From: Diospyros lotus
Lineage: Eukaryota > Streptophyta > Magnoliopsida > Ericales > Ebenaceae
Direction of reading: 5' to 3'
NCBI RefSeq assembly: GCF_014633365.1
Contig: NC_068347.1
Coordinates: 15,026,433-15,090,432, forward strand
Length of the DNA stretch: 64,000 nucleotides
The translations under genes were made by a program, and so were the position numbers. Position 1 is the stretch's first letter. Each line of letters starts with the position of its first letter. The notes beneath the pieces are model-generated. The model made no database searches. It saw only the letters and a program-made list of their open reading frames with translations, and was not told the DNA's origin. Below are positions 10,020 through 21,323 of this stretch, one piece after another.

Positions 10020-12600
10020 CTCTATTAGGCCAATTTTCACTTTTCCCATGCTCCCACTGCGAAGTAAAACATTTTGCTACAAATATTAAGATTATGGCTT
10101 AGATTTAATTGCGTAAACTTCATAATCTAACCATTAAAACCCATAATCTAAGCATATAATACTTTTAATAATTTTACCCACTTACCTAAGTATTTTATGT
10201 TAGTGTTAATGCCCTAATGCTAGATTTAGATGGCATCTGACATTTATATTTATGGGACTAATGATGTAATACTTGCAATATATAATAAAATATGTTTTCA
10301 TATTTAAGGTCATATCTTTATTCATAGCTCTCCAATCATTAATATAAATGAGTCCTTAGATTTCCTGTTAAAAGTCTTATTCTTAAGTGTTGAGAATATG
10401 TGACAATTGACTTTTGTAATAAGGATGTCATAATGGTTATTCACAGTCCTTAGACTTCTCAAATGAGGACTATGATTAGTCGAGTACAGACTGACACATG
10501 AGATACTACTTTTGATTAGTATGAGATACTAATGATAAAGAATGACGAGTTGCATGCCATAATCTATGAGATGGACATAGTATACATGTGGGTAGGTGTT
10601 AGTGGAATGCTTACTGAATGTGACGCACGTGATAGATCACATGGCTCGGAGGATCTATGATCTATCACAGGCTTTGATAGTGTTATTGGTCCTTAGACCA
10701 GAAGCAACACAGTTGTCTTGTATGTCGGTGTCAGGAATTTTCCATTGCTAAATACCATTCAGTTACCAGGTGGGAGATGCACTACGTGGTTCTTGTGGAG
10801 TGGCGTATGGAGATAGGTGATTGCTAATGGGATCCGTCGACCTCTGGCGTGAGGTGAACATCCTATGCGATTAGTGGTGGTTATGGTTGTATAAATCCCT
10901 GGCCAGGGTACACATGATTGAAAAGGTGTTTCTAATGTCGGAAGGTGTTTCGATATGTCATCTCAATCACACCACACTAGATCTTGGCATAGCTATCTAG
11001 TTAGTGAGTTTGATCAATCCATGACTTTCACTCGATCGGGTTGTTAATCGATGGAAGGATTATAGTACACGGGAATCGGAAGCCCAAATAGGTTCTCAAG
11101 AAGTATGACTTCATTACTGGTAGGATTGCTCTGACATAATGCTAGTTGTCACTCAGGGTCTTTCGAGTTATATCGAGGAAATGGAGAGATCCTCATTGTA
11201 GATCAAAGTGTTTGGTTGACGTCAAAGGGTTTGACGTGTCTCGATTGCTACTTAGTGTTGAACCTAGAAGGTCACATGCATATCCAAGTGTAGTGGTTAA
11301 TTAAGTGATGAAAGTTATAATATTCATTAAGGGTTAATAATTTTTACCAGGATATTAATAATGAGAGTGGTTCTCATTGGATAATTAATTCTTATATAAT
11401 ATTTTATGTATAATAGTTATACATATATTATATTATATTGAGAGAATTAATTTAAATTAAATATATGAAAATTAAAAGAGAATTTCCATTATCTATATAA
11501 TATATATGATATATTGTATAGATATTAATAGAGAATTTCCATTCTATATAATCTATATGATATATTATATAGATATTAAAAGAGAATTTACATTCTATGA
11601 ATATATATGATATATTATATAGAAAAGACAAGAGCACTCCCAATATATAATATATATGATATATTATATGGAAAAAAAATTGCATTTTTATTATATATAT
11701 AATATATATGATATATTATTGAAAAGAAATATGCACTTCCATTATATATAATATATAATATATTTTATTGAAATGGAAAGAGCACTTGAAATAATATATA
11801 TGATATATTATTGAAAAGAAAAATGCACTTCCATTTTATATAATATATAATATATTTTATTAAAAATAGAAAGAGCATTTCAAATTATATATGATATATT
11901 GTTGGAATGGAATGAGCACTTCAAATAATATATATGATATATTATATTGAAAAGAAAAATGCACTTTCATTATATATAATATATGTGATATATTATATTG
12001 AAAATAATATGGCCATCTCCTCCTATAAATAGGTGATCATGGAGAGAAATGAAGGTATGAGAAATCATTTGGCCATAAGCTCTTATGCTTCTCATTCTTG
12101 TTGGAATTCTCTTAGCCATTACTCCAAATTTTTCTCTTGATTCTATTGTTGCTAGTGTAGCAAGTCCAACCTAATAGAAAGTCTATTAGTTTTTGGAATC
12201 TATTAATCTTTCATCTTCTACACTTAGCTTGGCTAGCACATAAGCTGAGTTGTAGGATTCATTCCTTACTTAGAGCGTGGACTAACTAGGCCTTTCATGC
12301 TTTCGAGGAATGGTTCGGTCTAATCGGTTAACTGTTTGGAAGCTGTTGGTGTGCAACCGTTGCTATATTGGAGAAGATTCCAACCTCTACACCGGACTAC
12401 AAACCATCGTAAGGTATATATGGCATGGTTTAATTTTGTATTGCATATGGTCATGGGAAACCAACTCCTGCAAGGTGGTCTTTAACTTATTTCCGTTGCG
12501 ATATTATTTATGTTTTTGAAAAAGTTTTAAAAACAATAAAACCCTTGCATCGATACACCAAGAGTTGGGGTTTCTCTTCATTCTAGACACCGAATAATTT
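10020..12600 (+). mobile_element. Unclassified non-coding insertion inside the minus LTR (borders unresolved)
   Basis: About 2.5 kb with base composition and motifs unlike the surrounding LTR. It has no coding frame above about 80 codons. The right part (12310-12540) looks like the 3' end of a long terminal repeat (CCGTTGCGATATTATTTATG, then AAAACAATAAAACCC). The left part has a stretch about restored order of flowering-plant repeat type (10380-10800) that I could not name. It may be a non-autonomous large LTR element. No target duplication was found by eye. Confidence 0.35.
11390..12005. repeat. AT-rich degenerate tandem repeat with ATATAATATATATGATATAT dyads
   Basis: About ten units of 50-65 bases. 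Each combines a dyad of the form TATATAATATATATGATATA with a purine-rich linker such as GAAAAGAAAAATGCACTTCC or GAATGGAAAGAGCAC. Linkers alternate between 'GCACTTCCATT' and 'GAGCACTT' forms, suggesting a higher-order two-part unit. Confidence 0.75.
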
Positions 12601-13235
12601 CAAAAATCTCCTTGATTTCTCCCATTCTTGTTGTTATGCACCTCCCATTCTTCCCCCTCAGTTTTTGCCCACTTCTAGCTCTCAGGATGGCCTTGAAATG
12701 GTCAGAATTTGGTAAAAAATGGCCTTAAATAACACATAGCGCAACAACTTGGCAGCCAAGCAAAAACGAGTGGCTCTAGGTGTGCCACATGGCGTGTTTT
12801 GCTGCTACTGTGCTGCTGCCCCCTTTTCAACCCAAAACGATGTCGTTTTGGGTGTCCTTGCGTTGGAAAATAATCTAGCCTCCTCCCTCGCGCGCACGCG
12901 GACCTCTTTAATCTATATACACCTCTCATTAAATTTAAGGTGGCCCTCGGTCCCTTTTCCAAAAATCGCACCTCAGCCCCCAAACTTCCAGAATTCACAC
13001 ACACACACCCCACTAATAATTGCACTAACACCCCGAAACTTCTGAAAATCCCAATTACACCCCAATTTAATAACTCGTTAAATACTCCAAAATAAGATAA
13101 TTAATTAGCATAATTAGCTATTTCCTCAAAATAATATAAATTAATATTTTCTCTAAAATCTCTAAATATTCAATAATAAGCTCAAATACTGGGATTAATG
13201 ATTATTATTTATCTTCAAAATTTTGGGATGTTACA

Positions 13236-13990
13236 GATATGGACTTCGGTCCCAGGGCTTTGGACTTTGGTCCCATGATTATGGTTTTAAAAGATTGCAT
13301 TTGAGCATGAATGCATGTTTCATCTTGTATCATGTAGAGTGATGTATGAGGTGTGGCGTAAGAGCCCTAAATGTCATTCATGATTCTATTTGCCTCTCGA
13401 TACCCATGATTCTTATGCTCACTTTCTTTCAATTTTATTTGTTGGGTCTTGTGACTCATATTTTCTTGCATTATTCCAGGTAAGGGTAAGGCTTAAGAAA
13501 TGGGCGAGTCAAGTGAAGTTGGAGCCATGGGATAAAAGTGTGTACAGAGCCTTCTCAACCAAAAGTTCCTTGATGGGGTGTTTTAGAGATGTGTAATACT
13601 AATTACGTTTTGTTTATGTTCTAGGTTGTACCCCTAAGGGGATATGATGGGTATGATGACCTTAATATGTATATGTCTATGAGTAATGATGTACGAGTAT
13701 GGCTTCCATTGTGAATAGTAAGGAGTATGCATGACGCTTTGAATTGGGTTTGGCGTATATGTCATCCTTTCTGGTGGATCCTAATTTAAGGGCATCACAC
13801 TCCATTTGACCATTGCTCCAACTACTCCCTGCAAGAATTCTCTTAAAGTTCCTTGGCATTCCCTATTTTTTGCATGGTATACTTTCTCATCCATGGTCTT
13901 GTGATACCCTCAAGAGACTTTCAACCATAGGAGCTCTTGGATATATTCACCAACGAGTGACTCATCCATAGTTGTCTCTGGTGGTTTTCC
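13236..13990 (+). mobile_element. LTR (+), right part, continuing from 8458
   Basis: Begins GATATGGACTTCGGTCCC, partner of the text just left of 8459. 13380-13600 contains ATTCCAGGTAAGGGTAAGGC, then TGTGTACAGAGCC and GGGGTGTTTTAG, in the same order as in the relic at 16800-17080. The end of this LTR is uncertain. From about 13640 the sequence is not recognised. Confidence 0.45.
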
Positions 13991-13996
13991 CTGGGT

Positions 13997-14248
13997 GACC
14001 CTCATCCATGGGTATATTCGTTGGTCGCTCCCTCACATGACCCTCATCCATGGGTATATTCGTTGGTCGCTCCCTCACATGACCCTCATCCATGGGTCTT
14101 TTCATCGGCCATTACCTTGTCTAACCCTCATCCATGGGTCTTTTCATTAGCTATTCCCTCGTGTGACCCTCATCCATGGGTCTCTTCGTTAGCTTTACCC
14201 CCACATGACCCTCATCCATGGGTCTCTTCATCAGCCTTACCACCACGT
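13997..14248 (+). repeat. Minisatellite, exact 42-base unit x 6
   Basis: Units start at 13997, 14039, 14081, 14123, 14165 and 14207. Core GACCCTCATCCATGGGT is nearly invariant. Because 42 is a multiple of three, the array keeps a frame open that would encode a 14-residue repeat (DPHPWVxSLAxPPH). I treat that as incidental. Confidence 0.9.
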
Positions 14249-14289
14249 GACCCTTATCTGTAGGAGTTCTAGTCCACCTGACGCATACG

Positions 14290-15237
14290 TGACTGTTTTT
14301 TGTTTTGAGATTTGAGGGTTCGACATGGGCTATTTTAAGAATGTTATACCTGATCTGCCTTTTGCTTCTGGCTTATATATATCCCTTGGACAACGATCTT
14401 CAGTGAAAGAGAAGGAATTATCCGACATCCAGTCCCATTTCCAAATTCTCATTGATTACCATTTTAGGATCCTTACGCCTGAGAAGACAAGTACCACCTT
14501 GGTACGGGGATATGATTTCGAGGTCTTCTTGGCTTCTCTAAGAGAGGGAACGAGCGCGAGTGAAGGTGAGTGTGGGAGTATGGGAGCGCGGGAGGACGTG
14601 TGCTAGCATATGGCGGTGCGACAGTGCGCACTAAGCCACGACACCCCCGAGTAACCCTTACTCGGGGGTGCCTCACCCCTGAGTGACCCCCACTCGAGAG
14701 TGAGATCGATAAAGGTGTTGGCCCCCTTCTATGGCGCCGCGTGGCGAGGCCCAGAATAGAGGTCGCTCATGGTCGGAGGGGATGACCTCCCTCCCATGGT
14801 GTCGCGTGGCCCAACTTGACCCCCGAGTGTGGGTCACCCGAGGTACCATGAGACCTAGTCAAAGCCCCTTCCGAGATTTTTGCCTAGGAGATCGTTTCAC
14901 TCGACACTTGGTAGCCTCTCCCATCATTATAAATAGGGGGTTTCTTCCATTTATACGGTATGAAATCTCTCACACTCATACTTACCTTTTGCCTTCAAGC
15001 ATTTCATTTCTACGAGAGTCTGATTTAAACATCAGAGGGTCCGCGTGGGGATTCTTACCCATGCCCCTAACCGATTTTCTTTCCAAGCAGGTCACCCATT
15101 GCAGGAAGGAGTCATCTATACCCTGAGAGAGTCATCCATCCCCCGAGTGAGTCACCCATCACTCGGATAAGTCTCACGTGAGCCATCCATCGATGGTTTC
15201 CTATATATAAATTTATTGTTGTAACTGTGCAACAACA
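14290..15237 (+). mobile_element. LTR (+) of the ACTCGG family, best-kept copy
   Basis: Contains GAGTAACCCTTACTCGGG-type upstream text (about 14645-14700), a TATAAATAGG box at 14928-14936, a leader ending GATTTAAACATCAGAGGGT, CCCCTAACCG, then GAGTCATCCATCCCCCGAG repeats and the terminal GCAACAACA at 15237. No PBS or gag follows, so it is a solo or truncated LTR. The 5' limit is estimated. Confidence 0.55.
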
Positions 15238-16130
15238 CATCCTAAAAAACTGAAATTAAATTCTTGAAATCCCTTTGAAAATGCCACCACGCACCACATT
15301 CATGCTCCAACCTTCTTATTCATAGCCACCTAAGGAGGGAGAGGGGTACATAAGGGGGTGACATTAATCTCAATAAGCACAAATGAAATATTAATTGTAT
15401 TTAAACATGTGATAACTTGAACTTGTAATATGAGGATACACGATAGATTCTACTAATGTGGGGGGTAAGAAATTTCATGTGTAACTACTAAACTATGATC
15501 CCGAAACTTGCTTGTAATCATGACATGAGGGACCATGAAACTTGGTTTCATGAATTTATTTAAACACAAAGATAGTTCATAATGCACTTATATTCAACTT
15601 GATTGGAATAAAATAGATCTTTAACTCTTTTCTCCTAATCGAAACCTTCACACCTTGTTGTCTTGCTTCTAATAAGAAAGGAATAAAAAAAGAAAAAAGA
15701 GGACGGCGGTCAGCCAACTAAGGAGAGGGAAAGTGAAGAATTGTGAAGGGGAAAGCCATATTTATAGTCAATAATCCTATTTGATAAAGATCCCAATCAA
15801 ATATCCTCTCAAAGGTGAATTCAAATCTTATCTTAGCTCTTATCAATTAAAAAGATTTAAATCAAATCGAATCAAATATTCTATTTTTCATAAGATAAAT
15901 TCAAATATTAGTTTATCTCTTATCAATTAGAAAGATTTAAATCATATCATATTATATCTAGAGAAATTATTTATTCATATCCATAAAATCAAAGAATCTT
16001 ACCTTATCTCTTATCAATTAGAAATATTTAAATCATATCATATCATATCTAGCGAAATCAATTTATTCATATCCACAAAATCAAAGAATCCCCAAGAATA
16101 TTCTAAAAATTCGTGTCATGGTAGGGCTAA
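15238..16130. repeat. AT-rich DNA with about 95-base tandem duplication
   Basis: A unit CTTATCTCTTATCAATTAGA followed by AGATTTAAATCATATCATAT and TTATTCATATCCAYAAAATC occurs at about 15915-16000 and 16003-16092, with a shorter, more diverged copy near 15830. There are no genes in the surrounding stretch. Confidence 0.6.
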
Positions 16131-17200
16131 AATTTGGACTATCTAAACTTTTCATTTTGGTCCCCAAACTATGGAAAAATGACGATTGAGTCCCTAAACT
16201 ATTATAACTCATTTTTTTTTTCTCCTAGAATTATGTTTAACAGTGAGTAATGATGGTTTCAAGTGTTACAAGTAAGATTTTCATTTTTCAAACCTTTCGA
16301 AAATCAAGTTTTAAAATATTGCAAACATGTTACTATACTATATTTCTTTTCCTATAAAGATATTTGTCTATAACTAATTTAGTTTCAAGCAAATTTTGTG
16401 GCATTAGGGTAACTACAATGAAAGTGACATTATAGGAAAAATTAATAGAAATATTTGATTTCAGTTTCTACAATGATTAACAGGGCCTTTCATCATCATT
16501 GTCTTTTCTACAACAATTAACAAATTCCATGGTAGATAATATTATAAGTAAAAAAATATTATATGTTACTATTAAATTTTTTAACAATTGAGGCCTTACT
16601 TTTAAATACTTTTAAAATTTACTTTACAAAGAATATTATTAACTTTTTACTATCAACAAGAGACCTTATATTCTCCTCGACAGGTGCAACAAAAATTTAT
16701 ATCAATCTAGAAGTGTTATAGATCAAAATAATGACTGAAAGATCCATTTTATATCTTTTACCTATAATAATTATATTATAGGTTCACCTTACTTAAATAG
16801 CTCAAGAAGTTGCATCTCATTGTACCTTTCTCCTTTACCTTTTATTATCGTTGCATATGTTTGCTGAGCCTTGTGATTTATATTGTTTTCTTATGTCATT
16901 TCAGGAAAAGACAAAGGTAAAACTAAGAAAAATAGTGAATTTAGCGGAGTTTGAATCAGTGTAACATGTGTACAGAGTCACCCTATGCTAAAGGATCCTG
17001 GGAGGATGTTTTGGGGCAGAAAGAGTGTGAAAGTCTTTTATAATTTTGTCTACTTTTGCCTTGATTTTGTATTGTATAAAAATAAGAAGTTAGCAAGTAC
17101 TTTTGTATAAAGTTGAAAGATTATGTTGATTTGTGAAGTTTTTAAGTAATGTGATGTTTATGGATGTTTTAGTTAAATTTGTTTTACTCCATCTTTTGAC
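16131..17200 (+). mobile_element. Degenerate 3' part of an LTR related to the 7375/13236 element
   Basis: 16855-17060 shares with 13420-13600 the ordered motifs GCTGAGCCTTGTGAYTTAT (versus TTGGGTCTTGTGACTCAT), a CATTTCAGGAAAAGACAAAGG versus CATTATTCCAGGTAAGGG segment, and TGTGTACAGAGYC. No clean border is visible. 17200-17455 holds nothing recognised. Confidence 0.35.
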
Positions 17201-17462
17201 GACTCTCTCACGGATTTTCTATGCTAGTGGGTGTTCTGTGAGGCAGGTCGTTATTAATTTTGAGTTTGGTTAATTTGACGATGGGGTGAGTATTTATATA
17301 TTTCTCGTATTAATTGTCAAAGATCAACTCTTTTTAGGGTTTAATTATGATCGCCAGTTAATTACTTGGGGTGGGTGAATGCATGCTCAAAAGTAATGGG
17401 TGTTAGATTAGTTAATCTGCAAAATTTAAAAACATATAATTGAACTGGTTATTATGTGATAG

Positions 17463-17875
17463 GAAGAGAGGGGTTGTCAGCGGAAGAAGCTCTCAAGCTC
17501 AGAAGCTACAACGCGCTGGTGCAGAGTTCAATGCCGGAGGAGTGGAAGTATTACAAGGCGGAGGAAGAGTGCTTTGAGTCGTCGCACGAAGCGTTCCGGA
17601 CGGCTTTCCCTCGCGGCTTTGCGTGGGAAGTGATCGCCGTTTACTCGGGGCCCCCGGTGATCGCTTACAAATTCCGACACGAGGGCTTCTTCGAGGGGTC
17701 CTTCAAAGGCCACGCTCCGACCGGCGAGATGGTTCAGTTCTACAGCATGGGCCTTCTCAAGGTAGACGAATCTCTGAGGGTAGAAGAAGTTAAAATATAC
17801 TACGATCCGGCGGAGTTGTTCGGTGGCTTGCTTAAGAGGCCGTCCGCTGCTCGTCGCTGCCCCTTCCATAAATAG
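17463..17875 (+). CDS. Final exon of a pathogen-related protein gene (SnoaL/NTF2-like fold)
   Basis: The frame from 17463 to the TAG at 17873-17875 encodes about 137 residues matching the C-terminal part of plant 'pathogen-related protein' (the barley PRP type, usually about 235 residues). Recognisable segments are AFPRGFAWEVIAVYSGPP, AYKFRHEGFFEGSFKGHAP and KVDESLRVEEVKIYYDPAEL. The role of this family is poorly known. It is linked to pathogen response, and the fold is a small alpha+beta barrel. The plus frame upstream begins with GTG, not ATG, at 17456. TTATGTGATAG just before 17463 is a good splice acceptor, so I place the exon start there. The N-terminal exon or exons are not found anywhere upstream in the window. 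GC content is far above the surroundings. It is either an intact last exon behind a TE-filled intron or a 5'-truncated relic. The reading frame itself is undamaged. Confidence 0.8.
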
Positions 17876-18515
17876 AATGGGTATATATATCCCTTTAAAA
17901 GGCGTTCTATTATGCCCTTTATTTGGTAGTTTTATTTAAATATTATCTCAAATAAGTAGATCTACTTTATTTTTGTATTTTTTTATTAATATAAAAATAT
18001 AAATTTCAAAATATAATTTTTTTTTCTCTTTAATATAAAAATATAATTTCATTATAAATTTTATTCAGATTTCTTTTGATTTGAATCATTTTTACAAGCA
18101 CCTAAATAGTTTACTTTTAACATTTTAAATTCATATATAAGCATTATTTACCCTTGAGGTGATGTAACGTAAGTTGAGGTGAGTTTGATTATATAAAGGT
18201 ATTTGATAAATCAGACAAAATTTGAATTAAGTTAAAATGTTAAAAGATTAAAATCAAAGGACATAATTTGGTCAAGTTGAAATGAGTTAAAATATTAAAT
18301 AAATAAATAAAAATGAGTTATGTAAACAATATTATCAAAGGGGTAAAGTGAGTATATTAATGAAAAATTGGCACTCAAGCTCAACAATATTATGGAAAAT
18401 TTTCCAACTCACCTCAAGCTCATCATTTTAGTGAGATTGAGTTCAACCATCTCAATTCAATCCAAGTGAGTTGAGTTAATAAATTTGGCACTCAATGTTA
18501 GGGTTAAACTCAATT
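17876..18515. other. 3' flank of the pathogen-related exon, AT-rich, no gene
   Basis: Probable 3' UTR and intergenic sequence. Repeated short GAGTTGAG/CTCAACTC motifs from 18150 to 18515 may be part of a small degraded MITE, but no termini could be fixed. Confidence 0.4.
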
Positions 18516-18520
18516 CAACC

Positions 18521-21318
18521 TGTAATACCCCAAAATTTTATGTAAAAGTTGGATAATGTAATAAAGTGTTTTAATGGAAGTTTTGAGCTTAAGTGTAAAT
18601 GAAAATGATTTTAAGGACTTAAATGCAAATATCAAAGGATAACTTCTCCAACAAATAGAAATATTTGCAATGATAAATGCTTATGCAAGAAGTCTTGACA
18701 TGGGATTGGAGGATTATCCCTAAAAGTCCTAAAGTTTATGATGATAATAATTACTTTTACTCTTAAAGTCAAAAGTAAATAAGTCTTGGAATGGCTTAAT
18801 TTGGAAGACTTGACTTGGAAGATTTGTATTTGGCTTGCAAAAGAAGAGAATGATAGAACTTATCCTAAAGCCACGTGAAGGAGTATTTGGAGATTGGAAG
18901 CAATGAGAAGCTTGCTTTGGAAGATAGAATCAAAGTAGAAAATATTCAAAGGAAGTAATGATTGATTCTTACCCCAAAAGTCTTAAGTGGCATGAGTTAG
19001 AAGGCTATGAGTGGCTTGGAAAAGAAGAGATAAGGGTCCTTGAGTATTCTTATCATGAAAGCCACGTGAAAGGGAGATTGATTGGAAGGAGGTAAAGGCT
19101 TGAAGGAGAAGATGAAATCAAAATCAAAGGATGTCATGATTGATTTTTACCTTAAAGTCTAAACTTGGAGAATTAGGATTGGCTAAGAGTTTCTTGCAAG
19201 GAAAGAGGATGATAAGGCTTATCTTGAAAGAGTATTTGGTGACCTAGGATTGGAAGAAGTGGAGGCTTGCTTGAGAAGATTGGAAAATTTTCAAAGTGTA
19301 ATAATTACTTGTGTAGAAAATGAACAACTTGGGGCCCAAGTAAAATCTTGAGGATTTGGGCATTTAAAGGCTATATAAAGGGAAGGAATTAAGGCCACGA
19401 GAAGCTAAGGAAAGAGGAAAGAAAGCAAGTGCAAGGAAAGAACAAAGAAAAAGCAAAGAAGGAAAGAGAGATTTGATTGGAAAGCTGCCAAAATAGAAAG
19501 GAAACTAAGGTAAGCTACTTTTCTTTCCATAGGGTTGTAGATCATGAAAAGAGGGGCCTGTAGGTTCAAACAGAGAGCGAATCGGATAATCAATGAGCAA
19601 GATATAGCCGTTTTAATTTTGGGTTGCAAAATCCGTAACAAGGAAGGTGAGGCGCGTGGCCAACCTTCCAGGGGCACGTGAGGGCGCATCCGACATTCAT
19701 TTGTTCTAAAATTTTCACCGTTGTTTTTCTAATTTAATTATCTACAATCCCCATGTAGAAATATTTAAGGTTTGGTTAACCTAAATACGTGATTTCTGCA
19801 TAACAACACCTAGTGCTCGAAACTGGGCTGTAAACCGTGCTATCGAAGGGAAACGATCAAGGTGAGTGGTTCTTGTGCATGCTTCCTCTTGATCATTCTT
19901 AGTTTCATTTGTGAGTGATTCTTATTCCTATTGATCACTCTTGGTTTCCACTTGTGGATGGTTTGATGCTTACATCTCATGTTTTCCTATTTTCGAGCAT
20001 TTCTTTCCTATTTTGCTTGATCACAGAATTTGTTGTTGTGGTTCGTCGATGGGATTAAACATGACTACTCTTGCTCGTAGCTTGTGGATTGCATATCATA
20101 TTTTTCTTGGTTTGTGCACTGTGCCTACAGGTGAGGCCGTGCCTACTTGATATTCCTTAGTTTGTACATACTTCTTCTGCTTTGTCTTCAACATATTGTT
20201 TGGTGATAGTTGCTATTAGTGGATCGGGAACTTATATATGATGGTTGGCCACTTGTTGGGAACATCACGATGATCGGGGGGGGCAATCCCGTACCCAGAG
20301 GTGGGTCCGTGCTTAAAGGTGAGGCTGAGGGATTGGACCATGATCACGTGCCTAGAGGTGGGGCTTAGCCTAAAGGTGAGGCTGAGATGTTTCACACAAG
20401 TGCCGACAAGGATGATGGTGACTTGGTGGCTTGTGATCATATTCCTTCTGCTTTGTCATAGATCTTGTCATTTGGTGGCTGTGGCTAGTTGGTGGCTTGT
20501 CGTGTGTGAACTACCACGGGGCCTGTGTAAGGGAGTTGACCACGTGGGCCTGTGTAAGGGGGCTACCTCGAGCTTGTGTAAGAGGGCTAAGGGGTTCATA
20601 CATGGCAAGTAAGGAGGATATCTCGTGCCTGTGTAAGGGGGCCGAGATGTTATATCTTACGTGTTTGTTGCGTTTAAGCAAATCTTGCCTATTGCACATA
20701 CATCTCGGTGTTTGTATTTGTGACTATTTGTTGGGGTATCATAGGGGATCTCGTGCTCTTGCGGTAAGATGTGATCTTGGGAGATTTTGTTCTTATTTCT
20801 ACATGTCTCTTGGCAAAACTGCATATTGCTCTTGCATGCATAGTTTCTTTCTCTGTACCATTCAGTTAGATGTAATTATCTAATTCGGGTGTTTCTTACC
20901 CCTGGGGCATTCATCGTCCCAGCTTTGTCAAAGCATCAAGCATTTCAGGTTACAAGATCAAAGCGTGGGCAAGGAGGTGGAGCTTCGCTAGCTTTGGAAT
21001 TTTGATTTCATTATTACCCTTGTAACCAAGTGATGTATTGTAAATAGCAGCTAGGATACTCAAGGTTGTAAAGGGTGTATGGGGGTGTTCTACAATTGTA
21101 TCCACTATGATATGTTGAGTTATTTTTCTGGAATGTTGGAAGTCATGAATATTTCTTGTACTTGAAAATGAAATCTAGTGGAAACCCGCTTTATTTAGGT
21201 TTGATTAAACTTGCAGGTTCGATCCAATACTTCCGTTGGTAAGGGTTTCCATAACGCCCGTAGGAGATGTTAACTTATATTTGATATCATCGTGTATTTG
21301 GAAAAGTGGGGCGTTACA
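18521..21318 (+). mobile_element. Solo LTR, 2798 bases, target duplication CAACC
   Basis: Starts TGTAATACCCC and ends GGGGCGTTACA, an 11-base imperfect terminal inverted repeat. CAACC flanks it at 18516-18520 and 21319-21323. A TATA box (CTATATAAAG, about 19371-19380) sets the plus orientation. It has no coding domains, PBS or PPT pair, so it is a single long LTR of a gypsy element. Purine-rich GAAGG/GGAAG text fills 18700-19450. Short repeats built on CCTGTGTAAGGGGG occur at 20521-20640. The small open frames inside are not genes. Confidence 0.85.
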
Positions 21319-21323
21319 CAACC

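Larger units (their letters stand above)
8459..13235 (-). mobile_element. Solo LTR (-) inserted in the 7375 LTR, itself holding an insertion
   Basis: On the minus strand it starts TGTAACATCCCAAAATTTTG at 13235 and ends CGAGCCATTACA at 8459. Flanks are AATAT (8454-8458) and GATAT (13236-13240), a duplication with one mismatch. The span is 4777 bases, of which roughly 2.5 kb in the middle (about 10020-12600) is unlike an LTR and is treated as a later insertion. A weakly coding 109-codon frame at 12702-13031 falls in the upstream part and is not taken as a gene. Confidence 0.6.

Noticed and set aside
12702..13045. 109-codon minus and 98-codon plus frames
   Set aside because: Overlapping frames in the upstream part of a minus-strand LTR; no recognisable domain.
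14021..14263. 80-codon repetitive protein (DPHPWV)
   Set aside because: It is fully explained by the 42-base minisatellite; there is no start context or homology.
17528..17869. 113-codon minus-strand frame
   Set aside because: Antisense shadow of the pathogen-related exon.
20301..20883. 103- and 128-codon frames
   Set aside because: They lie in the 18521 solo LTR, overlap in two frames, are built from CCTGTGTAAGGG repeats, and have no domain.
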